From positions 2,919,001 through 2,983,000 of the forward strand of contig NC_084894.1 of assembly GCF_958979055.1 (NCBI RefSeq): a stretch of DNA of 64,000 nt. Reading direction: 5' to 3'. Position 1 is the stretch's first letter, and every line of letters begins with the position of its first letter. The notes under the pieces are model-generated. The model was given only the letters and a program-made list of their open reading frames with translations. It was not told where the DNA came from and made no database searches. Made by a program: the position numbers and the translations under genes. Source of the stretch: Alnus glutinosa. Lineage: Eukaryota > Streptophyta > Magnoliopsida > Fagales > Betulaceae. This document shows positions 1 through 12,225 of the stretch, piece by piece.

Positions 1-115
1 GATAGATCTTTTGTGGTATACTCCTTGCTGGTATGAAAGAAAAGCCATTATTAGCTGCCTCGCTAAGATATGAATAAAGTGTGAGCTAATTTTTACTTAT
101 TTCACAAATGTTTAG

Positions 116-1736
116 GCAAATAGTGAACACCCTATTGCAAAAGCTGTGATGGAACATGTTAAGAGGCGGCGCCAGAAGTATGGGTCTCAAACTGAACATT
201 TTACAGAGGTAAAGGACTTTGAGGTGCATACTGGAGCTGGAGTTCGTGGAAACGTTGGTGAAGCAATAGTTTTGGTTGGGAACAAGAGACTGATGCGGGC
301 TTGTAGCATCCCAGTTGGTCCTGAGGTGGAGGATTATATTTCGAAAAATGAGCAACATGCTCGAACATGTGTGTTAGTTGCCATTGATGGAAAGGTTGCT
401 GGAGCTTTTGCTGTATCTGATCCAGTGAAGCCAGATGCTAGGCGTGTCATCACTTTTCTTCGATCAATGAGCATCTCAAGCATTATGGTGACTGGTGATA
501 ACTTGGCTACAGCAAAGGCCATTGCACAGGAGGTTGGAATTGATCATGTGTTTGCCGAGGTAGATCCAGTGGGAAAAGCTGATAAGATCAAAGAATTACA
601 GGTAAGTTCAATTGATGTCTTAGTGCAATGTGTTATCTATCTCTTTGTGAAATGCAGTTGTCAATGAGTAATTGTTGAGGTTACAGTATGATAGATTAAT
701 CATGATTAATTCTCACTAGTGATAGGTAGCAGAAAAAAGGGAGGGAGGGAGGTATAATTCCTCACCATGTGATGTATATTGATTTGACCTTTAAAATCTT
801 TCAACTAATGATCCTGTTACCTTGACTTAATTTTTTCTTTTGCCAATATAGTTTCTTATTCTAATAATTTTAACATTCGATAAAGTGCTCGCATAAGTTA
901 TCTTTGAAAGGAGGAGAATTAGGGGTGTCTGAACACTCTCCTAGTTTGTCGCCATACGGGTTTGGCTACAATTTTCCAAATATTTGATAATTTGATTGCT
1001 TGATAATGTCCAAATTTTTATTAGTTGTCCAAAGAAAGAGTTTAAAAAAAGAAGAGAGTTATGTGTCTTGATTTCAGATTTTGGATCGGTAAAACCCAGC
1101 AATTAGAGTTAGTTATTGTGTTTTTTGAAGTGTTTCATAGAGTTTTGATACATGATTATTGATTGAGAAGTTGTGAATTGGGTGGGAACTGATTGCTCTA
1201 CTATTTGGACTGTGATTTGGTTAATTATTTATAGTTGGTCACTTACCAGAAAGTTTAGTACAATCTAATGACTTTATTTGATTTTTTTGTAATGAAATTG
1301 GATGCAGATGAAAGGGATGGCTGTGGCAATGGTTGGGGATGGAATAAATGACTCGCCAGCCTTAGTTGCAGCGGATGTTGGCATGGCAATTGGTGCTGGC
1401 ACTGATGTAGCTATAGAAGCAGCTGATATAGTTCTCATCAAGAGCAACTTGGAAGATGTAGTTACAGCCATTGATCTCTCCAGAAAGACTATGGCCCGAA
1501 TCCGGCTTAACTACGTGTGGGCCCTTGGCTACAACATCCTTGGCATGCCAATTGCTGCTGGAATTCTATTCCCCTTCACCGGAATTCGGTTACCACCTTG
1601 GCTTGCAGGTGCTTGCATGGCTGCTTCATCCATTAGTGTGGTTTGTTCTTCTCTGTTGTTGCAGTCTTATAAGAAGCCTTTGAATATTCAGAACCAGAAC
1701 ACTCAAGGGCCATTTCACTACTCCAAGCCTACATAA
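116..1736 (+). CDS. Copper-transporting P1B-type ATPase, C-terminal part (HMA5-like), partial
   Basis: The last two coding exons are 116-601 and 1308-1736, both phase 0, giving 304 residues. The start of the gene lies outside the window. The intron ends ..TTTAG at 115 and the next one is GTAAGT...TGCAG at 602-1307. Visible motifs are SEHP (nucleotide-binding domain signature of P1B pumps), VTGDN, and the hinge [10 protein letters not shown]. Transmembrane segments follow, with YN in 'NYVWALGYN' and 'MAASS', the pattern of the Cu+ class. Family knowledge: these pumps move Cu(I) across endomembranes or the plasma membrane using ATP. The phosphorylated DKTGT aspartate and the N-terminal metal-binding domains would lie upstream. 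The C-terminus resembles the HMA5 branch more than RAN1/HMA7 as I recall them, so the subfamily is a likely call, not proven. The frame is intact with no sign of decay. Confidence 0.93.
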
Positions 1737-2125
1737 CAATCCACATTTTTCTTATTTTTAGCCTCAAGATGTAGTTTTAGTTATTGTCATTGGCATCTGT
1801 AATGAATATGCACCTGGTCTTGTAAATAGTAAGCCATAACGTCCTAATAATTCTTCCTATCATAGGTGGACTAATCTCTTGAAATTAGGGTTGACAATTT
1901 TTGACACGATCCACGAACCTGCATGAATACGACACGAAAATATAGGGTTTGGGTTAATCGGGTTCGGGTCATGATTGGGTCAACCCGATTATGATCGTGT
2001 CTGACAAGTCAACCCGCGGGGTAGCCCGCCAACCCGATTCAACATATTGCATTTTGTTTGTGCCTTCTGTGGCACCAAGTTGTCACAATAAGAGGTGAAA
2101 TTATGTTTAGTGATGATCATTTACA
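1737..2125. other. 3' flank of the ATPase gene with a transposon fragment
   Basis: The 3' UTR presumably ends around 1.8-1.85 kb. From about 1886 to 2045 the sequence has repeated CGGGTT / AACCCG and CACGA motifs typical of short plant DNA-transposon remnants. Its left part begins GGGTTGACAATTTTTGACACG. No gene is seen. Confidence 0.5.
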
Positions 2126-3437
2126 TAGTATCAGTTTCTCTTGATAAATAAAGTGAACAATGAGATGTGTTTCAAGAAAATGCTAGTCCATCCTCTCATT
2201 TAACTCCCACCCCTTTACTCCCTGATCCCATGCCAACTCCTAAAAATAATTTATTGCCGTGGCAGCCGTGTCAACTTCTAAAAATTTCTCCAGACTCTTC
2301 CATGAATTGGGATAGTCGGTCATCCTAACCGAACCTTCGAGGGTGGTTGAACTCTCTCTAGAGCCTTCGGGTAGAGGGGTGTACAAGCGGATGATTATTA
2401 ACTGTCTAATAACTGCTAATAGTATAACCGTTTTTGTAAGCAGTTGGAAAAAATTACTAACCGCTTACAGCGGAGCAGTTAGCGGTTTTAAGAGTAGGTG
2501 AATGCAGTTAATAACCGTTAACCGCCTACCTTTATAGCATTACTATAGAATAGCAATGCTATTCTATAGTATCAGTTTCTCTTGATAAATAAAGTGAACA
2601 ATGAGATGTGTTTCAAGAAAATGCTAGTCCATCCTCTCATTTAACTCCCACCCCTTTACTCCCTGATCCCATGCCAACTCCTAAAAATAATTTATTGCCG
2701 TGGCAGCCGTGCCAACTTCTAAAAATTTCTCCAGACTCTTCCATGAATTGGGATAGTCGGTCATCCTAACCGAACCTTCGAGGGTGGTTGAACTCTCTCT
2801 AGAGCCTTCGGGTAGAGGGGTGTACAAGCGGACGATTATTAACTGTCTAATAACTGCTAATAGTATAACCGTTTTTGTAAGCAGTTGGAAAAAATTACTA
2901 ACCGCTTACAGCGGAGCAGTTAGCGGTTTTAAGAGTAGGTGAATGCAGTTAATAACCGTTAACCGCCTACCTTTATAGCATTAATATAGAATAGCAATGC
3001 TATTCTATAGTATCAGTTTCTCTTGATAAATAAAGTGAACAATGAGATGTGTTTCAAGAAAATGCTAGTCCATCCTCTCATTTAACTCCCACCCCTTTAC
3101 TCCCTGATCCCATGCCAACTCCTAAAAATAATTTATTGCCGTGGCAGCCGTGCCAACTTCTAAAAATTTCTCCAGACTCTTCCATGAATTGGGATAGTCG
3201 GTCATCCTAACCGAACCTTCGAGGGTGGTTGAACTCTCTCTAGAGCCTTCGGGTAGAGGGGTGTACAAGCGGACGATTATTAACTGTCTAATAACTGCTA
3301 ATAGTATAACCGTTTTTGTAAGCAGTTGGAAAAAATTACTAACCGCTTACAGCGGAGCAGTTAGCGGTTTTAAGAGTAGGTGAATGCAGTTAATAACCGT
3401 TAACCGCCTACCTTTATAGCATTACTATAGAATAGCA
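2126..3437. repeat. Three tandem copies of a 441-bp unit
   Basis: Units start at 2126, 2567 and 3008, each at the same 'TAGTATCAGTTTCTC' point. The third ends near 3437. Copies differ by only a few bases (for example GGATGATT versus GGACGATT near the middle, and TACTATAG versus TAATATAG near the end), so the amplification is recent. The second half of each unit (GGGTGTACAAGCGG..., then many GCGGTT/AACCGC motifs) looks like part of a hAT-type non-autonomous element. A perfect 31-bp palindrome spans the first unit junction (2541-2571). No coding capacity is seen. Confidence 0.9.
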
Positions 3438-4130
3438 AATTGAAAATCAACGTGGAAAAAATTTGAGAGCTTCTTCCTAATCAAATTTATCTTTCATCTA
3501 TTGAAAACACTCTTAGAGAAACGCATTCCCTTTCCTTATTTGTAAGTGTCAACAACAACATAATTAAAACCTCATGGTCATAATTCTCAATTCTATGAGC
3601 ATAATGCTCAATTAAATGAATATATGAATAACCAAAGTAACTGAACCAGCTCACAAGCATTCGCTAATCCCTAAATATATGCATGTTTCTTTTCCTTGAA
3701 ATACATACTACCAAACAAATCCTCAATCCTTTCACCCAAAAAAAAATAAAAAAGAAGAAGAGAGAGATCAAATGAAAAGCAACAAATACAGATAATCACA
3801 AATTTCACACAACAATCACACACAGTGGACACAAGTACAACCAGAGTGAATAAAACCAAAGCTAACAAAGATCTAGCACTCCAAGAAGCAATCAACAAAC
3901 AACAAAAAGGCAACAAGAAAAATACAATCATAGACCGTAAAAACTAAAAACTCAACATACAACAAAGAAATATCTGCCGAACAACGAAGAAATGCATTGC
4001 TTCTTAGTTTATTTCTCAATCCCACTCTATGACATTGGCGAACTTAAAGAAGCAAACTTGAGAGAGAGTGGCGGAAGAGACAAAGAATCGAAATTGTTGG
4101 GTTTTTAGGTTGGCTCATTCAATGTCTAAA
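3438..4130. other. AT-rich spacer, nothing recognised
   Basis: The stretch is purine-rich to AT-rich with no splice-supported or conserved reading frame. The longest open frame, on the minus strand (3671-3931), is low-complexity (L/F/C/S-rich) and is not supported as a gene. Confidence 0.5.
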
Positions 4131-4720
4131 ACTAACATGGCTAGTTTCATAGAGTAATGTTTTCTCTGGTGTCCGGACACGATAGTGTTCAATAGACTCA
4201 TTTTCTCGTTGCATTCTTTGATGTCCGGACATGGTCAAGTTCCAGAAACTCATGTTTCCTGTGTGTTCTATGATTTTCAAACCTGAATGTGCAATTAGGC
4301 ATGAACCCCTAATCATGTCCAGACGTGAGAAAAGCACGTTTGGACGCCGCCATGCAAAATTGAATCCGATTTTGTTTCAAAAGGCTCGTTCTGTTTATTT
4401 GAGGAGAGCTCTCTCTTGCACGATTGTTTATAAGACTCATAGGAGTTCAAAGAGCAATTTGGTACCAAGCACTACCTTCATCGTGTTTATACATGGAGTG
4501 CTTAGGGTTGTGTGCCAAAACCTGATATTGCTGTATCATTATTCATTAACGGAAGTCTACCGATGGGTCAGAAAAAGAATCTAAAGATAGGCCAGTAAGG
4601 AACTGGAACTTTCTAAGGAAGTAGGAAGGTGAGTGATGAATTCATCTGCGCACAGAGTCTAAGAACTACAAAGGATTGTTAGTGTCTTTGACTGTATATT
4701 ATTATTATTTTGATAGTGAT
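4131..4720. repeat. Probable retroelement fragment with GTCCGGAC palindromes
   Basis: Two 12-bp perfect palindromes, GTGTCCGGACAC (4169-4180) and ATGTCCGGACAT (4221-4232), are followed by degenerate relatives near 4316 and 4345. The same GTCCGGAC core is clustered in the LTR-like element at 31.87-32.06 kb, which suggests a related promoter/LTR fragment. An open frame on the plus strand (4231-4584) crosses this segment but shows no recognisable domain. Confidence 0.35.
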
Positions 4721-5351
4721 TTCTTGAATTTAGCTGCCAGAAGAGATTTTACATTTGAGTTTCAAAGCAATGATGTGTTTGTGGCATTTTGATTAAATTT
4801 GTGATTTGAGTATTGTTATCATTGCATATATATATATATACTGCACTATGATTGTTTGAATATTTTATTTGGGGTCTAAACGTTATTTATGAGAAATTGA
4901 TGAACCTACGGCTAAAATTAGCACCTGAGACAGTAGGAGGAATTATTCTGAAAGCAATGCTATTGGTCAGGATGTCTTACCTCTTTTTCTCAATTCCTTT
5001 TCGTCGTTTGCTCTAACGACAAAACCAAGTCGGTCGTCAATAATATTGCATAGCTGTCATCATTTTTGTTTTTTGTGTTAAACTTTGTACGACATGGATT
5101 TGGGAATTATTATTATTATTATTCTACATTTAAATTTTGTGCATATATCTTACATTAATCAAAAATAAATTGGTCTTTATTTTTGGTACGGCAAGCACCC
5201 TTTTCAAGCAAAATAAATCTGTGGTACCCCCTCTCCCTCCCCTACAAATAAACATATATATTGCTTTCCAATTCTACTTAAATAGCTGGCATCAGATCTT
5301 ATGCATATTTTCATTTTATTTTATAGTGTAGGTTAGATTTTACAGATTTAA

Positions 5352-5391
<40 letters not shown>

Positions 5392-7030
5392 TTAAAAATA
5401 AATAAATAAAAAAATAATAATGTGATATCACGTACATCATTTTATATATAACACAACAAAATCTAGACCATAAAATAGTTCATCTTTTCATGGTTACTCT
5501 CCATTTCACTTGTTGAAGATATTATTATTAATATGTCAATTTCAACTACTAATTAAATGTGGATTTCTTTTAGTTAATTTTAGTTTTTATATATATATAT
5601 ATAAAGGCTTACACTTCATAGGCCGAGATTTTTAAGAGACATGATACGTAAGAGCATTCGACTCAGTAAATTTGCTCCCTATTTTAGTTTTTTTTTTTTT
5701 TTTTTAATTACATTTTTATATTTTAACTATCAACTTTTTCAAAATACTTACATTCGACTCATTATTTTAATTTTTAACTATTAACTTTTACTGTTTTATT
5801 TAAATATTCTTTCTCAATTATTTATTGATAAGAGAGAAATTGTTAGAAATTAAAAAATACTTTATTTTCAGTAACCAATATTAACAAGATATTTTGTCAA
5901 ATTACTAGATTAAATGCAGCTCTCATTTTACTCATATTTTAGCATCCTACTCTCAAATAATAAATAGAGAATTCATTAATTCAAATTATTCAATGTCAAA
6001 TAGAAAGGATAAAAAAGAAAAAGAAAAAATTGTAATTAATCTGCTCACAAATGTAAAGTCTCAAAACCCAAAGGTGATGGGAACTGTTTTATGTCCCCCA
6101 AAGGTCACGCAGTTTTTCTCGGAGACAACAACATGTCAACAACGATCGAACACGTTGCTTTCATCCATTCCCCAAGGATCTGAGAAAAAAAGAAGAAAAA
6201 AAGAAAGAATGAAAACCTTTTTTTTTTTTTCAAAATAAAAGTATTTATAAAAACCATAAACACAAAACATTCTTGAAAATATAAAAATAATTATCATTTT
6301 TATGTCACATAAAAAATAAAAAATAAAAACACTCATAAAACACTTTAATGAACAAGACCTACTTTTTAACTATAAAATTAAAATTAAAAAAAAAAATCAC
6401 TTAATATTATATAAAATAATATTAAGTGATTTTTTTTTTCTTCTAAATTTGTTACTAGAGATATTTTTGTTATTATTATTTATTTATTTATTTATTTTTT
6501 TGAGAAAAATGGAGTCATTATAACCCCGACAACAATTTGGAAGAGACATTAAAGAAGAAGAAATAAGAATTGGACGGACATTATAGGAAACGACTTATTT
6601 TTATTTCACTTAAAATGAAGAGGAGCCGGTATCTTATTTTATAAGAGATAAAATTGTAATTTTTTTTAATATTTTTAATAATTTTATTTCTTATAAAATA
6701 AGGCGATATTACAAAGCTTGAAAGTTCATAAACATTACAAATTGCTCCGTGATGGAAGGGGGGTAAATGTTTTTTTTTTTTTTTTTTTCAACCGAAAAGA
6801 GGCTTTTATTTTGTCAAGGACACCTATCACCGACCAATCATGCCTCAACACGTTGCTTTATCCAAGGTTTCAAACGCAGATCAATTTATTAAGAGTTCAA
6901 TCTGAGAGCTCAGACGCAGCAGTACTCCCAGGTCTCCCAACTCCATCCCCTCAAAAAAAACAAAAAAAAAAAAAAAAAAACAAAAAAAAAAAAAAACAAA
7001 AAAAGAAAAAACAAAAAAGAAAAAAGAAGA
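4721..7030. other. AT-rich intergenic region with low-complexity tracts
   Basis: There are (TA)n tracts at about 4828-4841, 5357-5383 and 5588-5602, and long poly-T and poly-A tracts (5688-5705, 6770-6788, 6953-7026). A segment beginning GTAAGAGCATTCGACTC near 5648 is the same kind as other 'AGAGCA' elements in this window. No gene is seen. Confidence 0.6.
6387..6439. repeat. Perfect AT-rich hairpin
   Basis: An inverted repeat with about 24-bp arms (A-tract, TCACTTAATATTAT / ATAATATTAAGTGA, T-tract) flanks the 5-base loop ATAAA. It is likely the core of a small foldback element. No transcript evidence is available from sequence. Confidence 0.6.
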
Positions 7031-7634
7031 AAGTCTCCTAACTCCATAGTCTACCCCTAACTGATTTCAAAGTTCAGACAAAAACTCTCTCTGATTTTAC
7101 TCCCTTTTGTGGATCGTCAAAAGGTAGGCTTGAAAGAGCTCATACTCTTCTCTATTTATTTATTATTATTATTATATGTTTATTTTTTGTTCTAAAACTT
7201 TGGTTCGATACCTTTGTAACCTCGTGTAATATTCTAAAGTAACTTTGGTACTTTGTAGAGAGTCGATGTTTGAATCTTACTGGGTTTCTGATTTAGTTTC
7301 AGAGGTATGTGCATGGTTTCAGGGTTTTAGCTTGTCGCTGATAAGAAATATTGATGCTGGAGGAAGCATGGTGTGGTTATAAGAGATTTCAATTTGTTCC
7401 GGCTTTTGTGGGATTGTCACTTTTCTGGTGATCTTATGTCTGATTGCTTATATAATTCGGAAAATGTAGGAAAATAGGATTTGGGTTTATGATTTCCGGT
7501 TGTTTTCTTATTGATGATTCGGCTTAGTGAAGTTTGAGTTATCTGGATGATCCAAGAATTTTGGTTTTGTTCTCTGGTCCTGTCTTCTATGAGCATTAGG
7601 AAAGAGCCTTAAATTTTTTAGATTTTGTCAAAAA
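7031..7634 (+). promoter_or_regulatory. Probable 5' leader region of the trihelix gene
   Basis: A GT donor-like site (TCAAAAG|GTAGGC, near 7122) and acceptor-like TTTCAG sites near 7301 and 7321 suggest a 5'-UTR intron. A poly-A/AAAAAG low-complexity block at 6953-7030 lies just upstream. The transcription start cannot be fixed from sequence. Confidence 0.35.
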
Positions 7635-8999
7635 ATGGATGGTTCAGGGTTGGCAGGTGGGTTTATGTCGGGGCCAAATGGGGTGATTTTAGACCTCGAC
7701 TCGTCGATGCATAGGCACCAACAGACCCAGTTGGGTCATCCATCATTAAGACATCAACATCACATGAATGTGATAAGTGGCCTTGAGAGTGATCACCACC
7801 CTATTGGACTTATGGAAGAGAAAGGCACGATCTTGAAATGTATGCCAATGAATTTTAGTAAAGGGAAGGCAATTGGCCCCGTTAGTGCCCCCGATGGTAA
7901 CAATATGAGTGAAGAAGACGAGCCGAGTTTTACAGAAGATGGGAATGGGGACAGTGTTGATGGTGGGAAAAGGGGGTCTCCATGGCCGCGAATGAAGTGG
8001 ACAGATGAAGTGGTTAGGCTTCTTATAGCAGTGGTTGCTTGTGTGGGTGATGATGGCGTGCATGAGGGTGGGGAGGGGCTCAAGAGGAAATCTGGGATTT
8101 TACAAAAGAAGGGTAAGTGGAAAACAGTATCGAAGATAATGATAAGCAAGGGTTGCCATGTTTCACCACAGCAGTGTGAGGACAAGTTTAATGACTTGAA
8201 CAAGAGGTACAAGAGGTTGAATGATATTCTTGGGAGGGGAACTAGCTGTAGAGTGGTGGAGAACCCTGCTCTTATGGACTCAATGCCCCACCTCTCAGCT
8301 AAGGCAAAGGATGATGTTAAAAAGATACTGAGCTCAAAACACTTGTTTTATAAAGAAATGTGTGCTTACCATAATGGGCAGAGGATACCCAATTGCCACG
8401 ATCTTGATGATCTACAAGACCATGCTTTACCTCTTGGGAGGAGCTCAAAAGACAATAATGGGTCGGAGGAGGAAGAAGCTGGGGAACATAATGACAGTGA
8501 AGATGATGAAATGGATAATGAAGATGATAACAATGCTGAAGCAGATGGGGAGAGGATGGGGGAGTTCAGTGGGAGGGTGAAGGTGAGTGAAGAAGATGAC
8601 CATTTCTGGTCACAATCTGTTGGCCTTGATGGTTTTGAAGCTGAAATAGCTGGGATTATTCAAGACCCCGTGAAGTCGTTATGGGAACGAAAAGAGTGGA
8701 TTAAGAGACAGACGTTGCAACTCCAAGAACAAAGAGTCAGCTTCCAAGCTCAAGCTTTGGAGCTTGAGAAACAACATTTTAAGTGGCTTAGATACTGCAG
8801 CAAGAAAAGCAGGGAGCTGGAAAGGTTGAGGTTGGAGAATGAGAGGATGAAACTAGAGAATGAGCGCAGGCTATTGCAACTGAGGCACAAGGAACTGGAG
8901 ATAGATTTCAGGAGGTCAGAAGCACCGATAGACCCTACTTCTGTTGACATTGACGGATTGCAAGGAAGAGATCAGATTGATTTGGGCAGGCGGCAATAG
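7635..8999 (+). CDS. Trihelix-family transcription factor (At1g21200/HRA1-type), single exon
   Basis: The open frame has 454 residues and begins at ATG 7635 (context AAAAATGG). The N-terminus (1-60) is rich in H, G and M. A Myb/SANT-like trihelix DNA-binding domain spans about 117-202. It includes W117 and W122 (WPRMKW), W162 (KGKWKTVS) and the third helix QQCEDKFNDLNKRYKRLND. A strongly acidic stretch covers about 277-322. A long amphipathic, E/R/L/Q-rich coiled coil spans about 350-425, suitable for dimer formation. Family knowledge: trihelix proteins bind GT-type promoter elements in the nucleus; the clade that includes hypoxia attenuator HRA1 and At1g21200 has this layout. The assignment to that clade is from memory of its domain order, not from a tree. 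The frame is intact, without introns in the coding part. Confidence 0.88.
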   Translation: MDGSGLAGGFMSGPNGVILDLDSSMHRHQQTQLGHPSLRHQHHMNVISGLESDHHPIGLMEEKGTILKCMPMNFSKGKAIGPVSAPDGNNMSEEDEPSFTEDGNGDSVDGGKRGSPWPRMKWTDEVVRLLIAVVACVGDDGVHEGGEGLKRKSGILQKKGKWKTVSKIMISKGCHVSPQQCEDKFNDLNKRYKRLNDILGRGTSCRVVENPALMDSMPHLSAKAKDDVKKILSSKHLFYKEMCAYHNGQRIPNCHDLDDLQDHALPLGRSSKDNNGSEEEEAGEHNDSEDDEMDNEDDNNAEADGERMGEFSGRVKVSEEDDHFWSQSVGLDGFEAEIAGIIQDPVKSLWERKEWIKRQTLQLQEQRVSFQAQALELEKQHFKWLRYCSKKSRELERLRLENERMKLENERRLLQLRHKELEIDFRRSEAPIDPTSVDIDGLQGRDQIDLGRRQ

Positions 9000-10434
9000 C
9001 TTCTTGCAAAAGGCCTACGAATCATGTATGATATCCTGCTAAACCCTCAAAGCATCATTGGGACACTAACCTTAGCCACTTCTGCTTTAGATAAATTTTA
9101 GAAATGACTGATGTTTATCTTTTGTGTTGAGCTTTTGGCTGTAAAGTTTTAATGCAGATCACGTTGCCTTTCTTTCCCCTGAATTTCTATTGTTGTTCAG
9201 ACCATGTAATTGCATGTAAGTTGAAGTTATAATATGATTTAGTTTTTTGGCTGCCGATTTTCTATAATGCATTTGCAGCAGGAAATAATAAAAAAAGAAG
9301 AAGAAAGAAACAAAAGAAACTTTGCACTATATTGAAATATAGTTTTTCATGCCAAAAAAATTGTAACTGTAGTTTTTATTGTTAATTAGATATTTTTACA
9401 TTTGCCTTTTCTTATTAAATTTAATGAATCTTTGGACTCTGTAAAAAGATTAGACCTGATCCTGTAACATGACCTATTTACATTTTTCACACTGTTACAT
9501 GGTCTACTTTTCTGTATTTTAGGGAGGTCACCAAAATTTGGTCATCTGGGTTCTCTGCCAGCTTTTGACCATTTCATGTAAAATCTGACTTCTTGGATAA
9601 TGTCGTAGATGTTTTTTTTATTTTTTATTATGAAACAGTTGCATGAATTAGATGATAAACATATTCAAGTTGATGGTTGCATGTTTAATTAAAAAGGATG
9701 AGTCCCTCTTAGGTATACAAGCCCTTGCTTTTTTTAGCACTCTTTTGTGGGTTTTGCGGGATGAATGGATCTGGAGTGAATCTCAGTATTTAAATTGATC
9801 TTACAAGCTAAGCCCTGTATATATAGGGACTAGCTGGGGATCAGGCATGGGGCATGCCTAGTACTTGTCACCAACTCAGCTGAACGGTAGAGATAATTGA
9901 AGAACATGGGTGTGGAGGTATTATATGCTGAAAGTAAGTTTCTACCAGGTATAGAAGATGATTCTCTTGGAAGCAAGATAATTGCCATTAATTGTTTCAA
10001 TTATCTGTCTGTTACTTGAATGCTCTTGTCATGCTTAGTAGAAGACTCCGGGTCTGTAACTACACATGAATTGATCCTCTAGTTCTCTATGGAAATGGTT
10101 TACTCTTGCCACTTTTGACAGTGGCACAAAAAATATTAATATCTTTATCACATCTGGGAAATAATTCATTGAAAGGTAAAATTGCAGTGTAAATATTCCA
10201 CCGCAGGAAACTGCCTTAATTGTCCATCTAAACTCCAATTCACATATCTTAACATGCTTGTGAAAACAAAAAAAAAAAAAACAGATTATTATACTTATCA
10301 AAAACATGCTTGTGAATTGGAGTTTCTGTAATTTGGTGAAGTTGGTGTTGGGGTTTGTATCTAACGATTGATTGGTTCATTCTCTGATCACGCTCTTTCT
10401 CGTTTTTATTTATGAAACCTAAGAAAGTATCATG
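9000..10434. other. 3' flank and spacer, no gene seen
   Basis: The 3' UTR of the trihelix gene is probably within the first 300 bases. The remainder is AT-rich unique-looking sequence without conserved frames. Confidence 0.5.
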
Positions 10435-10960
10435 TAATGTATGTGAGAGGGCTGAATGAGGGATTAAAGGTTGAGAATTAGAGGTTTTCTTAGAGATTGG
10501 AAGTCGGATATTGTTTGTTTACAAGGGACATAATTGGAGTATATTTTTAGGGAGGTGATTTGTAGTTTATAGGGTTGCTAACATGTGGACTGGACATATT
10601 TGGGGTTGAGAGGGGCATCAAAAAGGATTTTGTTAATGTGGGATAGGCGGGTGGTAGAGAAGATTGAGGATTGTATGGAGAATTTTTCGGTAGCGTGTTC
10701 TTTTAGGAGCGCTATTGATAATTTTGAATAGGCGTTTGCAGGGTGTATAGCACAAATGATAATGTCGATAGGAAATGTCTTTGTGTGAAAGACCAGGCAA
10801 TTCCAGACAATCATGAGCTATGTTGGACTGCTTGGATTTTCTTTTTTATCATGGCCTCATAGACATCCCTCTTGTAGGTTGGGAATTTTACATGGTCTAA
10901 TAATTGTGACTTTCAATCATGGTCTATTATAGAGTTCGATGATAAGCTTGAATTCGGCTA
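10435..10960 (+). mobile_element. Decayed LINE endonuclease fragment
   Basis: Across several frames one can read remnants of the plant L1-type ORF2 start: VRGLNEG, then DWKSDIVCLQGT, then DRRVVEKIEDCMENFSVACS followed by a W/E-AFAGC..AQ-like segment. These correspond to the apurinic endonuclease domain (usual motif 'WNVRGLN...DIVCLQETK'). Stops and frameshifts are numerous, and no reverse transcriptase part follows, so this is an old fragment. Confidence 0.65.
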
Positions 10961-12225
10961 GTGTTCGAAGTAAAATTAAACAAACCAAACTTAAACATTA
11001 AAGACTCGATTCGATTAAAACCATATCCATAAGCCAGCATTGGCTACAAGATTAGATGTCAAATTTGTTTTGTTAATGCAAAGGCAATAGTGGTGAGAAA
11101 AGACATGAATTTAATGGCTAAAGTGAAACCTAAATCACAACCAATATGCTTTCTTATCTTAAATTTGAGTATATTTGCAATAGAAATTAAAGTAATTGGA
11201 ACAAAAGGTATTTTTTAGTTTACTACATATTCAGCATGCAACATGCATTGTTGTGACTCGTTCCCTCGATATATATATTCTTCTGAAATAATCCATCTCA
11301 ATATTAATTTTTTATCCCATTCAAAAAGTTTTTTTCTTCCTAATTTAAAATTCTAGTTCTGCCCTGACCGCTTGTGTACCCTTTTGAACAAATTGATTCA
11401 TAATTATTAAACCATCTACACCACATATGTGAGTAGCAGCACATTATTCTAACAAACAAAAAGTTATCACATACAAGTGTTTTGGTCTAATGTGTATATC
11501 ATTTTGAAATAAATTAAGAGAGGGAAGACATCTTTTTGAACCCCCCCCCCCCCCCCCCCCCCCTCCCAAAAAAAAAAAAAAGAATAAGAAATTGTGTAGA
11601 CAATCATGTATTACAGAAGAGTAAAATTACCATTAAATTGCACATAACTTCGAACACAACAAAAACCACAATTTTTTTCTAAATTGGATTGGGAAAAATT
11701 CTTTTAACTCTGACATCCGTTCTTAAAATATGTGATTCTCACATATATTTTTAATAAAATTAGTAGACCATATAATTCTCATATGTATACATTAGCATAA
11801 AAATATGCCAATTTAATAAATTGAAATTAAAGAGTTTTTTTTTCTTTAAAGGGCACAACAAAGTGTTTCTTAAGAACATTCATAGCAGCTTTCTAACCAT
11901 TTTTCTTAAATATAGAAAACAAACTAATTTTTGCTTCATTTTCAAAAAATACACCACAATTAGCTTCCTTTATCTTTCACTATATCAATTAAATATTATT
12001 TCTTTATTCTTTCTTTATACTTTTTTAATTATAGTTATTTATGCAAGATAACTTTTTTTTATGAATATAATAAAAGAGTGAGAAAGCTACGGTGCTTCCC
12101 AATACAACACTCTCAAGGAATATACAAATATAAGAAAACTGCTGTAGGTAATTTTTGGCAATTTTCTTAAAATTTTTCTTAAAATTTAAGAAACAAATAG
12201 AAAAGCTGCAGTCAATGCTCTAAGA
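10961..12225. other. AT-rich spacer with a long C-tract
   Basis: The only striking item is a run of 23 C, then T, CCC and about 14 A (11541-11581). No gene is seen. Confidence 0.55.

Noticed and set aside
3671-3931. 86-codon minus-strand frame rich in L, F and C
   Set aside because: Low-complexity translation of a GA/CA-rich stretch.
4231-4584. 117-codon open frame
   Set aside because: It lies in a repeat-like segment with GTCCGGAC motifs, shows no domain and has no splice or promoter support.
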